The notes: generated by a model not told the origin, from the sequence alone. A stretch of DNA of 64,000 bases from Pseudomonas rustica (GCF_018336155.1 NZ_JAGYHF010000007.1:124001-188000), one strand, 5' to 3'. Positions 17,519 to 26,059 are shown, counted from the stretch's first letter. Program-made: numbers and translations.

Positions 17519-17903
17519 TAGTTTCCTCAGGGTATTCGATAAACACCCAGCTTCCGGCTTGGATGCCTTCATGGGTGCAGGGCAGTTGGTAGCTGTTACT
17601 CATCTGCTCGGGATGCGTCTTGTTAAACTCAGCGCAAGCCTTGGTTATAACAGCGTCGTCATACTTGGTTGAATCCAACACCACAGTCATCACACCAGTG
17701 CGACCACTTGCAGACTTGTATGTGACCTCCTGAAAGACTGTAGGAGACGCTTTATTGACTTGCTTGTGAGTATGTAGCGCTTGTTTAACTACCGCCTCTA
17801 CAGGAGCCTCTGAGGGGCTTGTAGCGAGTGTGTCTTTGGCGTACTTCTCACGCAGTAGCAACTCCGTACCTGACAAAGTGCTTGGATCGATTTTATCGGT
17901 CAT
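17502..17903 (-). CDS. Hypothetical protein in tape-measure operon
   Basis: The 133 residues have a polar N-terminal half and a compact C-terminal half (FQEVTYKSASGRTGVMTVVLD, then WVFIEYPEETNGSNK). GGAGG lies 6 bp before the ATG, a strong site. The start overlaps the stop of the 60-residue gene. No family is recognised. By position it could be a tail assembly chaperone or an accessory factor. Confidence 0.72.
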   Translation of the reverse strand: MTDKIDPSTLSGTELLLREKYAKDTLATSPSEAPVEAVVKQALHTHKQVNKASPTVFQEVTYKSASGRTGVMTVVLDSTKYDDAVITKACAEFNKTHPEQMSNSYQLPCTHEGIQAGSWVFIEYPEETNGSNK

Positions 17904-18082
17904 TCTGCACCTCCTAATTCACTCAATGGCAGACTAAGTGCAATGCGAGCACCTTCAATAAACGCCTGAAGCACCGTAGCGTCGTATTGGGCTTTAGTGA
18001 TGTAGAGCTTTGCATTCAAATCCATGTTGCTCCATGCCACATCCAACTGCTTATCGACTTCTGTATCAAAGCGGCTTCTCAT
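17900..18082 (-). CDS. Small hypothetical protein in tape-measure operon
   Basis: This 60-residue mainly helical protein (MRSRFDTEVDKQLDVAWSNM...AFIEGARIALSLPL) is coupled by 4-bp overlaps at both ends. No family is recognised. Confidence 0.7.
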   Translation of the reverse strand: MRSRFDTEVDKQLDVAWSNMDLNAKLYITKAQYDATVLQAFIEGARIALSLPLSELGGAE

Positions 18083-18744
18083 TGCTGCTCTCCCATGCCG
18101 AGGGCTTGCATTACTTCAGATTCAACGCGGGCGTATTCTTCGGATTCTTGTGCTGCTTTGGCATCCAACTCGGCTTGTTGCTTTCTGCGCTTCTCGCCAG
18201 CCAAGAGCGATTCAACTTCCTTGGCCACGCACGCTGCTTTGTCAGCTTCCAAGCGTTGCAAATAATCCTGCTCAACTTGAGACTTGATTTGAGCGATCTC
18301 TTTTTCAATTTGTGATTCTGGCTTACGCAGCGAGAGGATTACCCAATCCACTGTTGGCCCTGCAATCAGTTTGGGCAGATGGGCAATCTCGCCAGTCGGC
18401 GCGAAGCCTTGAGCGACAAGCTCGACGTATTTATCGAGGGCTTGTTGCAAGCCTTGCACCTCAAACTCTTCCATAATGCCAAGCTGTTCTCGGCCTTGGA
18501 TATTACATTGGGTGCGGGTGTTGTACTGACCTACTTCGAAGTCTTGTAGACGTTTTAGATGCACTGCATCTGATTGGAACAATTGACTCATGGTGTTACC
18601 TCTAGTTTTAGTTGGTGTTGCTTGGCGCTGTTGAGCGCGATGGTGTTGCATGTAGCATCTGTGGCTACAGGTTTGCTTTGATGCTCTTTGTGTTTGCATG
18701 GGCGCATTACACACCACGCACGGTCTTACTACGGTTAATGCCAC
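18079..18744 (-). CDS. Zinc-ribbon / coiled-coil protein with probable internal start
   Basis: From a GTG at 18744 (GGAGG 4 bp upstream) the frame gives 221 residues. A ribbon, CVVC-x13-CSHRC, lies at about 9-30, followed by a linker and a helical, Glu/Lys/Gln-rich coiled-coil domain. An ATG at 18591 with AGAGG in front would yield only the 170-residue coiled-coil part (MSQLFQSDAVHLKRL). Both products may be made. It is the first gene of the overlapping operon. Conventional gene callers would probably pick 18591 and lose the ribbon. Confidence 0.65.
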   Translation of the reverse strand: MALTVVRPCVVCNAPMQTQRASKQTCSHRCYMQHHRAQQRQATPTKTRGNTMSQLFQSDAVHLKRLQDFEVGQYNTRTQCNIQGREQLGIMEEFEVQGLQQALDKYVELVAQGFAPTGEIAHLPKLIAGPTVDWVILSLRKPESQIEKEIAQIKSQVEQDYLQRLEADKAACVAKEVESLLAGEKRRKQQAELDAKAAQESEEYARVESEVMQALGMGEQQ

Positions 18745-18754
18745 TAGGCCTCCG

Positions 18755-18779
18755 GTGAGAATAACTTGTGTGAGAATAA
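18755..18779. promoter_or_regulatory. Direct repeat of GTGAGAATAA before operon start
   Basis: GTGAGAATAA occurs at 18755 and 18770, a 15-bp period, directly upstream of the GTG start at 18744. Position and symmetry suggest an operator, but no repressor gene was identified in the element. Confidence 0.4.
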
Positions 18780-18831
18780 GGAAACTCAGGTAAAAAATTA
18801 GCCGGAACGATGTCCGACTAAGTGAATGCAC

Positions 18832-19700
18832 GAATCATTCTAAGTTACATGAGTGTATTGCGAATCTGGGTCGAGGGCGCGGATCTAACCGACACGCCCT
18901 CTCAACTCATGGCTCACCGGAGTTGTCTCGGCGTTGACACTCCCAAGGGGAGGAAGCCAGATTGACAGAGTGTCTCGACCTATCGCCCCTGTCGGACGAC
19001 GCACTGGGTTAACAAAGCCCGGTCTAGCAAGAAACGGCCATCGCCTTGCTTATACGACAGAGAGGGTCGTCAGAAACCCTTGGCCTACACGACACACCGA
19101 ACTCTATGGCAACACAGGTTCGGTGTGGATGATTCGGAAACGACGAAACCGAACTCAGCTTGGCGGCTGGCCCGGTTGGATGTTCTGGAATTTGGGTTGT
19201 TGCTAGTGTTGCGGAGGGGTGAAGCCCGGATGAGAAAATCTCCTCTACCCTGCACCAGTATCGCACGGAGTCTCTCAAATTGCAAGCATTATTTGTGCCA
19301 ACTCTGAAGAAACTGACGAGCGGTCGTCCGTCTGCCTTCCGAAAAGCTATACCGGTTAAGCTTAGTATAAACGATAGACGTCGATTTGTCAAATACAACA
19401 TTTTCTATAAGTCAAGTGAAATCGTGATTATGGCTTGTTTGCCGTATGAGACGTCACTATCGGCGTATGTCTTAATGCCCCGGCTTGGTCGGCACGAGCG
19501 GTACAGGCTGCTCCCACGTCGTTCCGCTGAGCGCTTCCACCTCATCCATTGCGCCTACGTAGGGACGCCTTAGCGCGCCACAGGTGCGAATAGGCATTCA
19601 CATGGGGCGATGGGCAGCACTGAGGGGAAACTTGCCACAGAAGCGCTCAGGCGGGCAGACGTAAACAGAAATTTTACGTAGAAACGCTACGTAGAATCCC
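18832..19700. other. Long non-coding, hairpin-rich region of the element
   Basis: About 870 bp without a supported gene. Stems seen: GAGGGCG/CGCCCTC at 18873-18901 with an inner CGG/CCG, GACACTC/GAGTGTC at 18936-18974, and a 10-bp perfect stem CACACCGAAC/GTTCGGTGTG at 19093-19127. The open frames here lack family resemblance and ribosome sites. It could hold a structured RNA, a packaging or transfer site, or the operon's control region. Confidence 0.5.
19673..19696 (+). repeat. Paired ACGTAGAA motifs, right arm
   Basis: TTTACGTAGAA at 19673 and GCTACGTAGAA at 19686 keep the 13-bp period and orientation of the left pair at 7798/7811. They lie 52 bp from the right att core. Confidence 0.58.
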
Positions 19701-19708
19701 AGAATGCA

Positions 19709-19741
19709 AAAAGCCCCGAGACCAGAGTCTACGGGGCTTTT
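19709..19741. terminator. Terminator carried by the element next to tRNA-Ser
   Basis: AAAAGCCCCG / CGGGGCTTTT forms a stem flanked by A and T runs. It lies 8 bp past the tRNA 3' end on the minus strand and would end tRNA transcription before it enters the element. Confidence 0.75.
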
Positions 19742-19747
19742 CAATGT

Positions 19748-19768
19748 ATGGCGGAGAGATAGGGATTC
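19748..19768. repeat. Right attachment site inside tRNA-Ser
   Basis: ATGGCGGAGAGATAGGGA-T-TC matches 7721-7741 except for one base. It overlaps the tRNA acceptor stem and CCA. Confidence 0.88.
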
Positions 19769-19838
19769 GAACCCTAGGTACCGGTGAAGGTACAACGGAT
19801 TTCGAATCCGTCCCATTCGGCCACTCTGGCATCTCTCC
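19749..19838 (-). tRNA. tRNA-Ser (anticodon CGA)
   Basis: The 90-nt gene has the long variable arm of serine tRNAs, a GGAGAGAT acceptor strand, T-loop GGTTCGAATCC, and encoded CCA. The anticodon loop is TTCGAAA with CGA at 19802-19804 on the complement. It remains intact after element insertion because the att copy rebuilds its 3' end. purC is 83 bp upstream on the same strand. Confidence 0.97.
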
Positions 19839-19921
19839 AACGGCGCGCATCATAACAACACTTTTACCGAAAGCAAACCCTCTTTCGAAAATTTCTTCGT
19901 GCTATCAGATGCTTGCGTCGA

Positions 19922-20635
19922 TTAAAGCGGTACGCCCAGACGATTGGCGACTTCTTCGTAGGCTTCGATGACGTCACCGAGGCCCTGACGGAAGCGGTCT
20001 TTGTCCATCTTCTTCTTGGTGTCCTTGTCCCACAGACGGCAGCCGTCCGGGCTGAACTCGTCGCCGAGGACGATGGAGCCGTCGCTGAACACGCCGAATT
20101 CAAGCTTGAAGTCGACCAGCAGCAGGCCGGCGTCGTCGAACAGCTTGGTCAGCACTTCGTTGACCTTGAGCGACAGTTCTTTCATGCGAACCAGTTGCTC
20201 GGCAGTGCCCCAACCGAATGCCACAACGTGGGATTCGTTGATGAACGGGTCGCCTTTGGCGTCGTCCTTGAGGAACAGTTCGAAGGTGTAAGGATTGAGC
20301 TTCAGGCCTTCTTCGACGCCCAGACGCTTGACCAGGCTGCCGGCGGCGTAGTTACGCACGACGCACTCGACCGGGATCATGTCGAGCTTCTTCACCAGGA
20401 CTTCGTTGTCGGCCAGCAGTTTGTCGAATTGGGTCGGAATGCCGGCCGCTTCGAGTTTCTGCATGATGAAGGCGTTGAACTTGTTGTTGACCATGCCTTT
20501 GCGGTCGAGCTGCTCGATGCGCTTGCCGTCGAACGCCGAGGTGTCGTTGCGAAACAGCAGGATCAAGCGGTCAGCGTCGTCGGTCTTGTAAACCGATTTG
20601 GCTTTGCCGCGGTAGAGTTCTTCACGTTTTTCCAT
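19922..20635 (-). CDS. purC: Phosphoribosylaminoimidazole-succinocarboxamide synthase
   Basis: SAICAR synthetase joins aspartate to CAIR with ATP in purine synthesis. The 237 residues start [18 protein letters not shown] and keep the SAICAR signatures [15 protein letters not shown] and LVDFKLEFG, plus [19 protein letters not shown] precedes the ATG. It is last in the minus-strand run dapA-bamC-MBL-purC, a common pseudomonad order. Confidence 0.97.
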   Translation of the reverse strand: MEKREELYRGKAKSVYKTDDADRLILLFRNDTSAFDGKRIEQLDRKGMVNNKFNAFIMQKLEAAGIPTQFDKLLADNEVLVKKLDMIPVECVVRNYAAGSLVKRLGVEEGLKLNPYTFELFLKDDAKGDPFINESHVVAFGWGTAEQLVRMKELSLKVNEVLTKLFDDAGLLLVDFKLEFGVFSDGSIVLGDEFSPDGCRLWDKDTKKKMDKDRFRQGLGDVIEAYEEVANRLGVPL

Positions 20636-20663
20636 GATGGGCTCCGCTTGCTAAGTAGGTGGG

Positions 20664-21425
20664 CTAGGCGATGTGGCGCCAGTCGAGCCCTGAATCTTGA
20701 TCGGCCAGTTGCAGCCAGTCCGGGTCGCACCCGAGGGTGTCGACAAAACATTGCCGGGCCAGCTGCGGCATGTTGTTCTTGCTGCTCAGATGAGCCAGGA
20801 CAAGGTGTTGCAAGCCCTGCCAGCCCAACTCGGACACCAGGAAAGCCGCCTGATGGTTGTTCAAATGTCCCAGCTCGCCGCCCACCCGCTGCTTGAGAAA
20901 GTACGGGTAGTGCCCACGGGCCAGCATGTCACGACAATGGTTGGACTCGATCATCAACGCATCGAGATCCCGATAACCGTCCAGCACCCGCTCGCAGTAG
21001 GAACCCAGATCGGTCAGCAGGCCGAAGCGCCGCTGCTCTTGATCACTGAACACATACTGGGTCGGTTCCTGCGCATCGTGGGCCACGGCAATGACCCCGA
21101 TGTTCAGTGCACCGATCTGCAGTTGCTCGCCGCCGGCCAGCAAGCCTGCGGGTTCAATCGGTTTGCGCATCCCGCGCAGTGTGCCGCGACTGAGGTAGAC
21201 CGGCAGATTGTAGCGCCGAGACAGTAAACCCACGCCATGCACGTGGTCGGCATGTTCGTGGGTTACGAGTATCGCGCTCAGTTGCGCCGGGTTCACACCC
21301 AGGCGCAACAGGCGTTTTTCGGTTTCCCGCAGGGAAAAACCACAATCCACCAGCACATACGTATCAGCACTGGCGATCAGCGTGCCGTTCCCTTGGCTAC
21401 CGCTGCCGAGAACGGCAAAACGCAT
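20664..21425 (-). CDS. MBL-fold metallo-hydrolase
   Basis: This 253-residue beta-lactamase-fold protein has the HxHxDH motif VTHEHADHVHGV near residue 55. Further ligands lie in ESNHC and in HLNNHQ and HLSSKNN. The opening MRFAVLGSGSQGNGTLI is typical of the YycJ/ElaC-like branch acting on nucleic acids or phosphodiesters. It lies 6 bp from bamC and 28 bp before purC, so it is probably cotranscribed. The substrate is unknown. Confidence 0.9.
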   Translation of the reverse strand: MRFAVLGSGSQGNGTLIASADTYVLVDCGFSLRETEKRLLRLGVNPAQLSAILVTHEHADHVHGVGLLSRRYNLPVYLSRGTLRGMRKPIEPAGLLAGGEQLQIGALNIGVIAVAHDAQEPTQYVFSDQEQRRFGLLTDLGSYCERVLDGYRDLDALMIESNHCRDMLARGHYPYFLKQRVGGELGHLNNHQAAFLVSELGWQGLQHLVLAHLSSKNNMPQLARQCFVDTLGCDPDWLQLADQDSGLDWRHIA

Positions 21426-21431
21426 GGTTGA

Positions 21432-22547
21432 TCAGCCCAGGTTGTCCTGAATCACGCTCAGCACTTTACGCGCCACTTCAGCCGGCGCGACGGTGTTGAT
21501 GTTTTTCTCGACGGTCACCTGAATGTTCTCGCCAACCTTGCTCAGGCGAACCTGATAACGCTCGGCACGGGATTCAACTTCTTCCTTGGTCGGCGCACTG
21601 CCGAACAGGCTGCTGAAGAAACCAGGCTTGTCGTCTTTCTTCTCGGCTTTTTCGGCCAGGTTGATGTAGTACAGACCGAGGCTGCGGTTGATGTCTTCAA
21701 CGCGCCATTCGCCTTGCTCCAGTGCACGGCCAACGCTCGACCAGGCACGATCCAGATCGGTACCGACGTTCAACACCGGGTTGCCGCTGCCGTCTTCGCT
21801 GAGGCTGACGCGGCTCGGGGTATCGAAATCACGCGAAGCGAGCATCGACACCGAACCGCCCTTCTCGGAGATACGGCTCATGCTTGCGAGCATGTCGTCG
21901 ACCAGCGCAGCGTCCAGGCCAGTGTTGACCGAACGGTTGGTGAAATCGACATCGGCGGTGCTGCCGGCAGGACGCTCAGCACTGACCACGTAGATTTCAC
22001 TGGTGTTGCGCTGCACGCCTGGCTCGATGCGCACACGGACGCGGGTTTCGCTGTCAGTGGCGACGCCGGCCGCGCTCAGGCGCTTGGCCATCGACGCGGA
22101 CAGCTCATCGGAATGCTGCCAGGTGGTGGTGAATTCGCCGGTTTGCGGACGCTGTTCATCCAGACGGAAACCGTTGTCCTGGAAGAATTGCACCGCCACT
22201 GGCCAGACTTCGGCCGGTGGATGCTGGGCCATGACCCAACGCGAATCGCCGCTCTTCTGCAGCGAGTAGTCGGTGGCATCGGCGATGGCCGACAGTGGCT
22301 GAGGACGTGGAACCACGTATTCGCCCTTGGCGGTGTCATCAGCGACGTTGCGCGGGATCGGCAGCAGCGGATCCAGACGCTTGGAGGTGCTGACATCCGG
22401 TGGCAGTTGCATCGGTGCAGTCTGTTGCGCTTCCAGGTAATCGCTACCACGGTCACGGAAATAACCTTCCGGGCCCCAGACCCATCCGCAGCCACTGGTG
22501 CTGGAGATAATCAAGGCAAGTGCGGAAAGTCCGGCCATTCGCTTCAT
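21432..22547 (-). CDS. bamC: Outer membrane assembly lipoprotein BamC
   Basis: This is a lipoprotein of the BAM complex that inserts outer-membrane proteins. The 371 residues begin MKRMAGLSALALIISSTSGC, with the lipobox Cys at residue 20. The conserved unstructured stretch (WGPEGYFRDRGSDYLEA) and two helix-grip domains follow. GAGGAAG supports the start at 22547; the 12-codon extension does not. It lies directly downstream of dapA, the usual arrangement. Confidence 0.95.
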   Translation of the reverse strand: MKRMAGLSALALIISSTSGCGWVWGPEGYFRDRGSDYLEAQQTAPMQLPPDVSTSKRLDPLLPIPRNVADDTAKGEYVVPRPQPLSAIADATDYSLQKSGDSRWVMAQHPPAEVWPVAVQFFQDNGFRLDEQRPQTGEFTTTWQHSDELSASMAKRLSAAGVATDSETRVRVRIEPGVQRNTSEIYVVSAERPAGSTADVDFTNRSVNTGLDAALVDDMLASMSRISEKGGSVSMLASRDFDTPSRVSLSEDGSGNPVLNVGTDLDRAWSSVGRALEQGEWRVEDINRSLGLYYINLAEKAEKKDDKPGFFSSLFGSAPTKEEVESRAERYQVRLSKVGENIQVTVEKNINTVAPAEVARKVLSVIQDNLG

Positions 22548-22564
22548 GCGTTGTACTTCCTCAA

Positions 22565-23443
22565 TTAAACCAGGACGCTGCACTGGCGCAGGGCCGAGCG
22601 CAGCGTTTCATGACAAGGTGTGCTCAGCCAGGTCAGCGGCAAGCGGATGCCTTCGTGCATCAGGCCCATTTCAACCAAAGCCCACTTCACCGGAATCGGG
22701 TTGGCTTCGATGAACAGGTCTTTGTGCAGCGGCATCAGTTTTTCGTTGATGGCCCGTGCGGTGTCGGCGTCGCCTTTCAGCGCGGCCTCACACAGATCGG
22801 CCATTTCGCGCGGCGCGACGTTGGCGGTCACGGAAATGTTGCCTTTACCACCCAGCAGGATCAGTTCAACGGCGGTCGGATCATCGCCGGACAGCACGAT
22901 GAAATCTTTGCTCACACCATCGATGATCGCTTTGGCGCGTTTCAGATCGCCGGTGGCTTCCTTGATACCGATGATGTTCGGCACGGTGGACAGGCGAATC
23001 ACGGTCTCGGCCTGCATGTCGCACGACGTGCGGCCCGGAACGTTGTAGAGAATCTGTGGAATGTCGACCGATTCAGCGATGTGCTTGAAGTGCTGGTACA
23101 AGCCTTCCTGAGTCGGCTTGTTGTAGTACGGAACGACCAACAGGCAGGCATCGGCGCCGGCTTCTTTGGCGTTGCGGGTCAGCTCGACGGCTTCGCGGGT
23201 CGAGTTGGCGCCAGTGCCGGCGATGACCGGGATGCGCCCGGCAACCTGTTTGACCACGGCTTTGATGACGGCGATGTGTTCTTCTACATCAAGGGTTGCC
23301 GACTCGCCGGTAGTACCGACCGCGACAATGGCATGGGTGCCGTTCTTGAGATGGAAGTCCACGAGTTTGCTGAGGCTGTCCCAGTCAAGACGCCCTTGTG
23401 CATCCATGGGAGTGACCAGTGCCACCATACTGCCCGCAATCAT
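22565..23443 (-). CDS. dapA: 4-hydroxy-tetrahydrodipicolinate synthase
   Basis: This enzyme condenses pyruvate with aspartate semialdehyde, the first committed step to lysine and diaminopimelate. The 292 residues show GTTGESATL near 45, the YNVPGRT active-site segment near 133 and the Schiff-base Lys in [10 protein letters not shown] near 161. AGGAG lies 7 bp before the ATG at 23443; the 28-codon extension is not supported. bamC follows 17 bp later. Confidence 0.97.
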   Translation of the reverse strand: MIAGSMVALVTPMDAQGRLDWDSLSKLVDFHLKNGTHAIVAVGTTGESATLDVEEHIAVIKAVVKQVAGRIPVIAGTGANSTREAVELTRNAKEAGADACLLVVPYYNKPTQEGLYQHFKHIAESVDIPQILYNVPGRTSCDMQAETVIRLSTVPNIIGIKEATGDLKRAKAIIDGVSKDFIVLSGDDPTAVELILLGGKGNISVTANVAPREMADLCEAALKGDADTARAINEKLMPLHKDLFIEANPIPVKWALVEMGLMHEGIRLPLTWLSTPCHETLRSALRQCSVLV

Positions 23444-23771
23444 GAAACCGCTCCTGCCGGAAAAAGAGAGCGGTAATGGTACTGGCGCCAAGATGCTTGC
23501 ACAAGCGAAGTACTGCGCTGCCGCCATTCCCCTTGGCCGCGCTTTTCGCTACCCTTCAGACTTTGATCGGTACCGATCAGCTTGTACGCCGGGTTCCAGC
23601 CTCCCTTTTCGGCCTCCCAGACCCCGTTCCTGCGTCGCATCGACGCGCTCCCGCTATAGTGGAGCGAGCCGCGAGCGCTTGCCGGGTCTATTGCATGGAC
23701 AGCCAGAACAGGCGCGCCCCGGCCGCTAGCGTCCGTCACCTACCGACCGCTCATCGCTTTAGGAATGCTGC
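23444..23771. other. Divergent promoter region dapA / gcvR-like
   Basis: 328 bp between divergent genes. It should contain both promoters. I see no clear hairpin, operator or riboswitch in it. Confidence 0.4.
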
Positions 23772-24332
23772 ATGTCCACCCCCACAGTTCGCGAACAATT
23801 CCTTGTCATCAGTGCCCTCGGCGCCAACCCCATGGAGCTGACTAACGTCCTGTGCCGCGCCAGCCATGAAAATCGCTGCGCCGTGGTCACCTCCCGTCTG
23901 ACTCGCCACGGCGAGTGCAGCGCGTTGATCCTCGAGATCACCGGCAGTTGGGACGCCCTCGCCCGCCTCGAAGGCAGTCTGCCGAGTCTGGCGAAGAAAC
24001 ACGCTTTCACCGCCAACGTGGTGCGCAGCGCGCCGCTGGAAAATCGTCCACAAGCCCTGCCGTACGTGGCTTATGTGAGTTCGGCGTATCGCCCGGACAT
24101 CATCAACGAGCTGTGCCAGTTCTTCATGGATCACAACGTCGAGCTGGAAAACCTGACCTGCGACACGTATCAGGCGCCACAGACCGGCGGCACCATGCTC
24201 AACGCCACGTTCACCGTGACCCTGCCGGCAGGCACCCAGATCAGTTGGCTGCGCGACCAGTTCCTCGATTTCTCCGACGCAATGAATCTCGACGCACTGA
24301 TCGAGCCTTGGCGCCCACAGAACCCAATGTAA
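23772..24332 (+). CDS. gcvR: Glycine cleavage system repressor-like ACT protein
   Basis: This 186-residue protein consists of two ACT domains, at about residues 8-80 and 95-180. It opens REQFLVISALGANPMELTNVLC as in GcvR, which in E. coli binds GcvA to repress the glycine cleavage genes. AGGAA precedes the ATG. It is followed 10 bp later by bcp, so the two are likely cotranscribed. No gcvA or gcvTHP gene is near, so the regulatory partner is an inference from the family. Confidence 0.82.
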   Translation: MSTPTVREQFLVISALGANPMELTNVLCRASHENRCAVVTSRLTRHGECSALILEITGSWDALARLEGSLPSLAKKHAFTANVVRSAPLENRPQALPYVAYVSSAYRPDIINELCQFFMDHNVELENLTCDTYQAPQTGGTMLNATFTVTLPAGTQISWLRDQFLDFSDAMNLDALIEPWRPQNPM

Positions 24333-24342
24333 GGAAGCTTTC

Positions 24343-24816
24343 ATGGCCGTTGTCATCGACCAACCGGTTGCCGATTTCGAAGCACCTGCCACCAGCGGGC
24401 AGACCGTCAAGTTGTCTGCCCTCAAGGGCAAGCAAGTGGTGATTTACTTCTATCCGAAGGACAGCACCCCGGGCTGCACCACTCAAGGTCAGGGCTTTCG
24501 TGATCAACATGAAGCGTTCAAGGCTGCCAACACCGAAGTCTTCGGCATTTCGCGCGACAGCCTGAAGTCCCACGAGAACTTCAAGGGCAAGCAGGAATTT
24601 CCCTTCGAGTTGATCAGCGACAAGGACGAGGCGGTTTGCCAGTTGTTCGACGTGATCAAGTTGAAGAAGCTGTACGGCAAGGAATACCTGGGCGTTGATC
24701 GCAGCACCTTCCTGATTGATAAGGACGGTGTGCTGCGTCAGGAATGGCGCGGTGTGAAAGTGCCGGGGCATGTGGATGCTGTTCTGGCTGCTGCTCAGGA
24801 ACTGAACAAGGCCTGA
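24343..24816 (+). CDS. bcp: Thioredoxin-dependent peroxiredoxin Bcp
   Basis: This 157-residue peroxiredoxin of the Bcp/PrxQ class reduces peroxides. The peroxidatic Cys lies in DSTPGCTTQGQGFRD near residue 45. The resolving Cys that many PrxQ proteins have five residues later is absent, as in the 1-Cys subtype. The Arg in VDRSTFLIDKDG near 125 completes the active site. AAGGAAG precedes the ATG. Confidence 0.94.
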   Translation: MAVVIDQPVADFEAPATSGQTVKLSALKGKQVVIYFYPKDSTPGCTTQGQGFRDQHEAFKAANTEVFGISRDSLKSHENFKGKQEFPFELISDKDEAVCQLFDVIKLKKLYGKEYLGVDRSTFLIDKDGVLRQEWRGVKVPGHVDAVLAAAQELNKA

Positions 24817-24842
24817 TGATTTTGCGGCGTCTTCTCTGACGC

Positions 24843-24919
24843 CTTCGCGAGCAAGCCCGCTCCCACATTGGATTTGTGAACGCCACAGATCCAATGTGGG
24901 AGCGGGCTTGCTCGCGAAG
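24843..24919. repeat. REPIN (GTGGGAGCGGGCTTGCTCGCG class)
   Basis: Near-perfect palindrome: CTTCGCGAGCAAGCCCGCTC at one end and its complement at the other, with the arms extended by CCACATTGGAT. It lies between convergent bcp and the permease gene and may serve as a terminator for both. Confidence 0.9.
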
Positions 24920-24955
24920 AGGCCCTAAACCCCACCAAACAATCTGAATAAACCA

Positions 24956-26026
24956 CTAAAGCAACGGCGCCACCACCGGCTCCTTGCGCGGCCAGGCATC
25001 CAACACTGCCTTGAACAGCGTCGCCAGCGGAATCGCAAAGAACACACCCCAGAATCCCCACAACCCGCCAAACAACAGCACCGCGCAAATAATCGCCACC
25101 GGATGCAAGTTGACCGCCTCGGAAAACAGCAACGGCACCAGCACGTTGCCATCCAGCGTCTGGATGATCCCGTACACCGCCATCAAATAGATGAACTGAT
25201 CGCTCCAGCCCCACTGGAACAGCGCAATCAGCAGCACCGGCACGGTCACCACCACCGCACCCACATACGGCACCACCACCGAAATCCCGACCAGCAACGC
25301 CAGCAGCGCCGCGTAATTAAGCCCGAGCGCGACGAACGCGATGTAGGTCACGCCACCACAAATCACGATCTCGATGACCTTGCCGCGAATGTAATTGGCG
25401 ATTTGCCGGTTCATTTCCTGCGCGACCCGCGTAATCAACGCGCGCTCACGCGGCAGATAACCGCGCACCCACTCGCCGATCATGGCCCGGTCTTTAAGGA
25501 AGAAGAACACCAGAATCGGCACCAACACCAGATAGATCATGATGTTGACCAGCAGCGGCAGACTCGACAGCGAAAACGTCAGCGCCCATTGCCCGAACTT
25601 GCCGATCTCGCCGCGCGCCGCTTCGATGGCTTGCAGCACTTGCTCGTCGGAGACCAGATGCGGATAGCGCTCCGGCAGCAACAGCAGCAGCGACTGCCAC
25701 TTGGCAAGCATGCCCGGTAGTTCATTGAACAGCGTGATCAACTGATGCCAGAGCAGCGGCATGACCACGACAATAAATAGCATCAACACGCCCATAAACA
25801 GCGCAAACACCAATCCCACGGCCACACCGCCCGGCACGCGCAGGCGTTCGAGCGTGACCACCAGGCCCTGCATCAGATACGCCAGTACCATCCCCGCCAG
25901 TACCGGCGCGAGCATGCCGCCGAGGGTGAGCACGGCGGTGAAGGCAAGAATCAGCAACACTGCCAGCACCACCGCTTCTTCGTCGGAGAAGTAGCGCTGA
26001 ATCCAGTCGCGTAACACTTTGAACAT
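24956..26026 (-). CDS. AI-2E family membrane permease (PerM-like)
   Basis: This 356-residue membrane protein has paired helices at the N-terminus (VVLAVLLILAFTAVLTLG, then MLAPVLAGMVLAYLMQGL). A long periplasmic segment and four to five C-terminal helices follow, with the family signature GNVLVPLLFSEAVNLHPV. AAGGA precedes the ATG at 26026. Members have been linked to autoinducer-2 export or Na+/H+ exchange, but the substrate is uncertain. It follows the tusA-like gene on the same strand. Confidence 0.9.
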   Translation of the reverse strand: MFKVLRDWIQRYFSDEEAVVLAVLLILAFTAVLTLGGMLAPVLAGMVLAYLMQGLVVTLERLRVPGGVAVGLVFALFMGVLMLFIVVVMPLLWHQLITLFNELPGMLAKWQSLLLLLPERYPHLVSDEQVLQAIEAARGEIGKFGQWALTFSLSSLPLLVNIMIYLVLVPILVFFFLKDRAMIGEWVRGYLPRERALITRVAQEMNRQIANYIRGKVIEIVICGGVTYIAFVALGLNYAALLALLVGISVVVPYVGAVVVTVPVLLIALFQWGWSDQFIYLMAVYGIIQTLDGNVLVPLLFSEAVNLHPVAIICAVLLFGGLWGFWGVFFAIPLATLFKAVLDAWPRKEPVVAPLL

Positions 26027-26059
26027 CAATAATCCTTAGGTTGTTTTACGCTGTCGGCT

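Noticed and set aside
18934..19573. Several 60-125 codon frames in the non-coding end of the element
   Set aside because: No ribosome sites, atypical composition and overlap with strong hairpins; better explained as non-coding.
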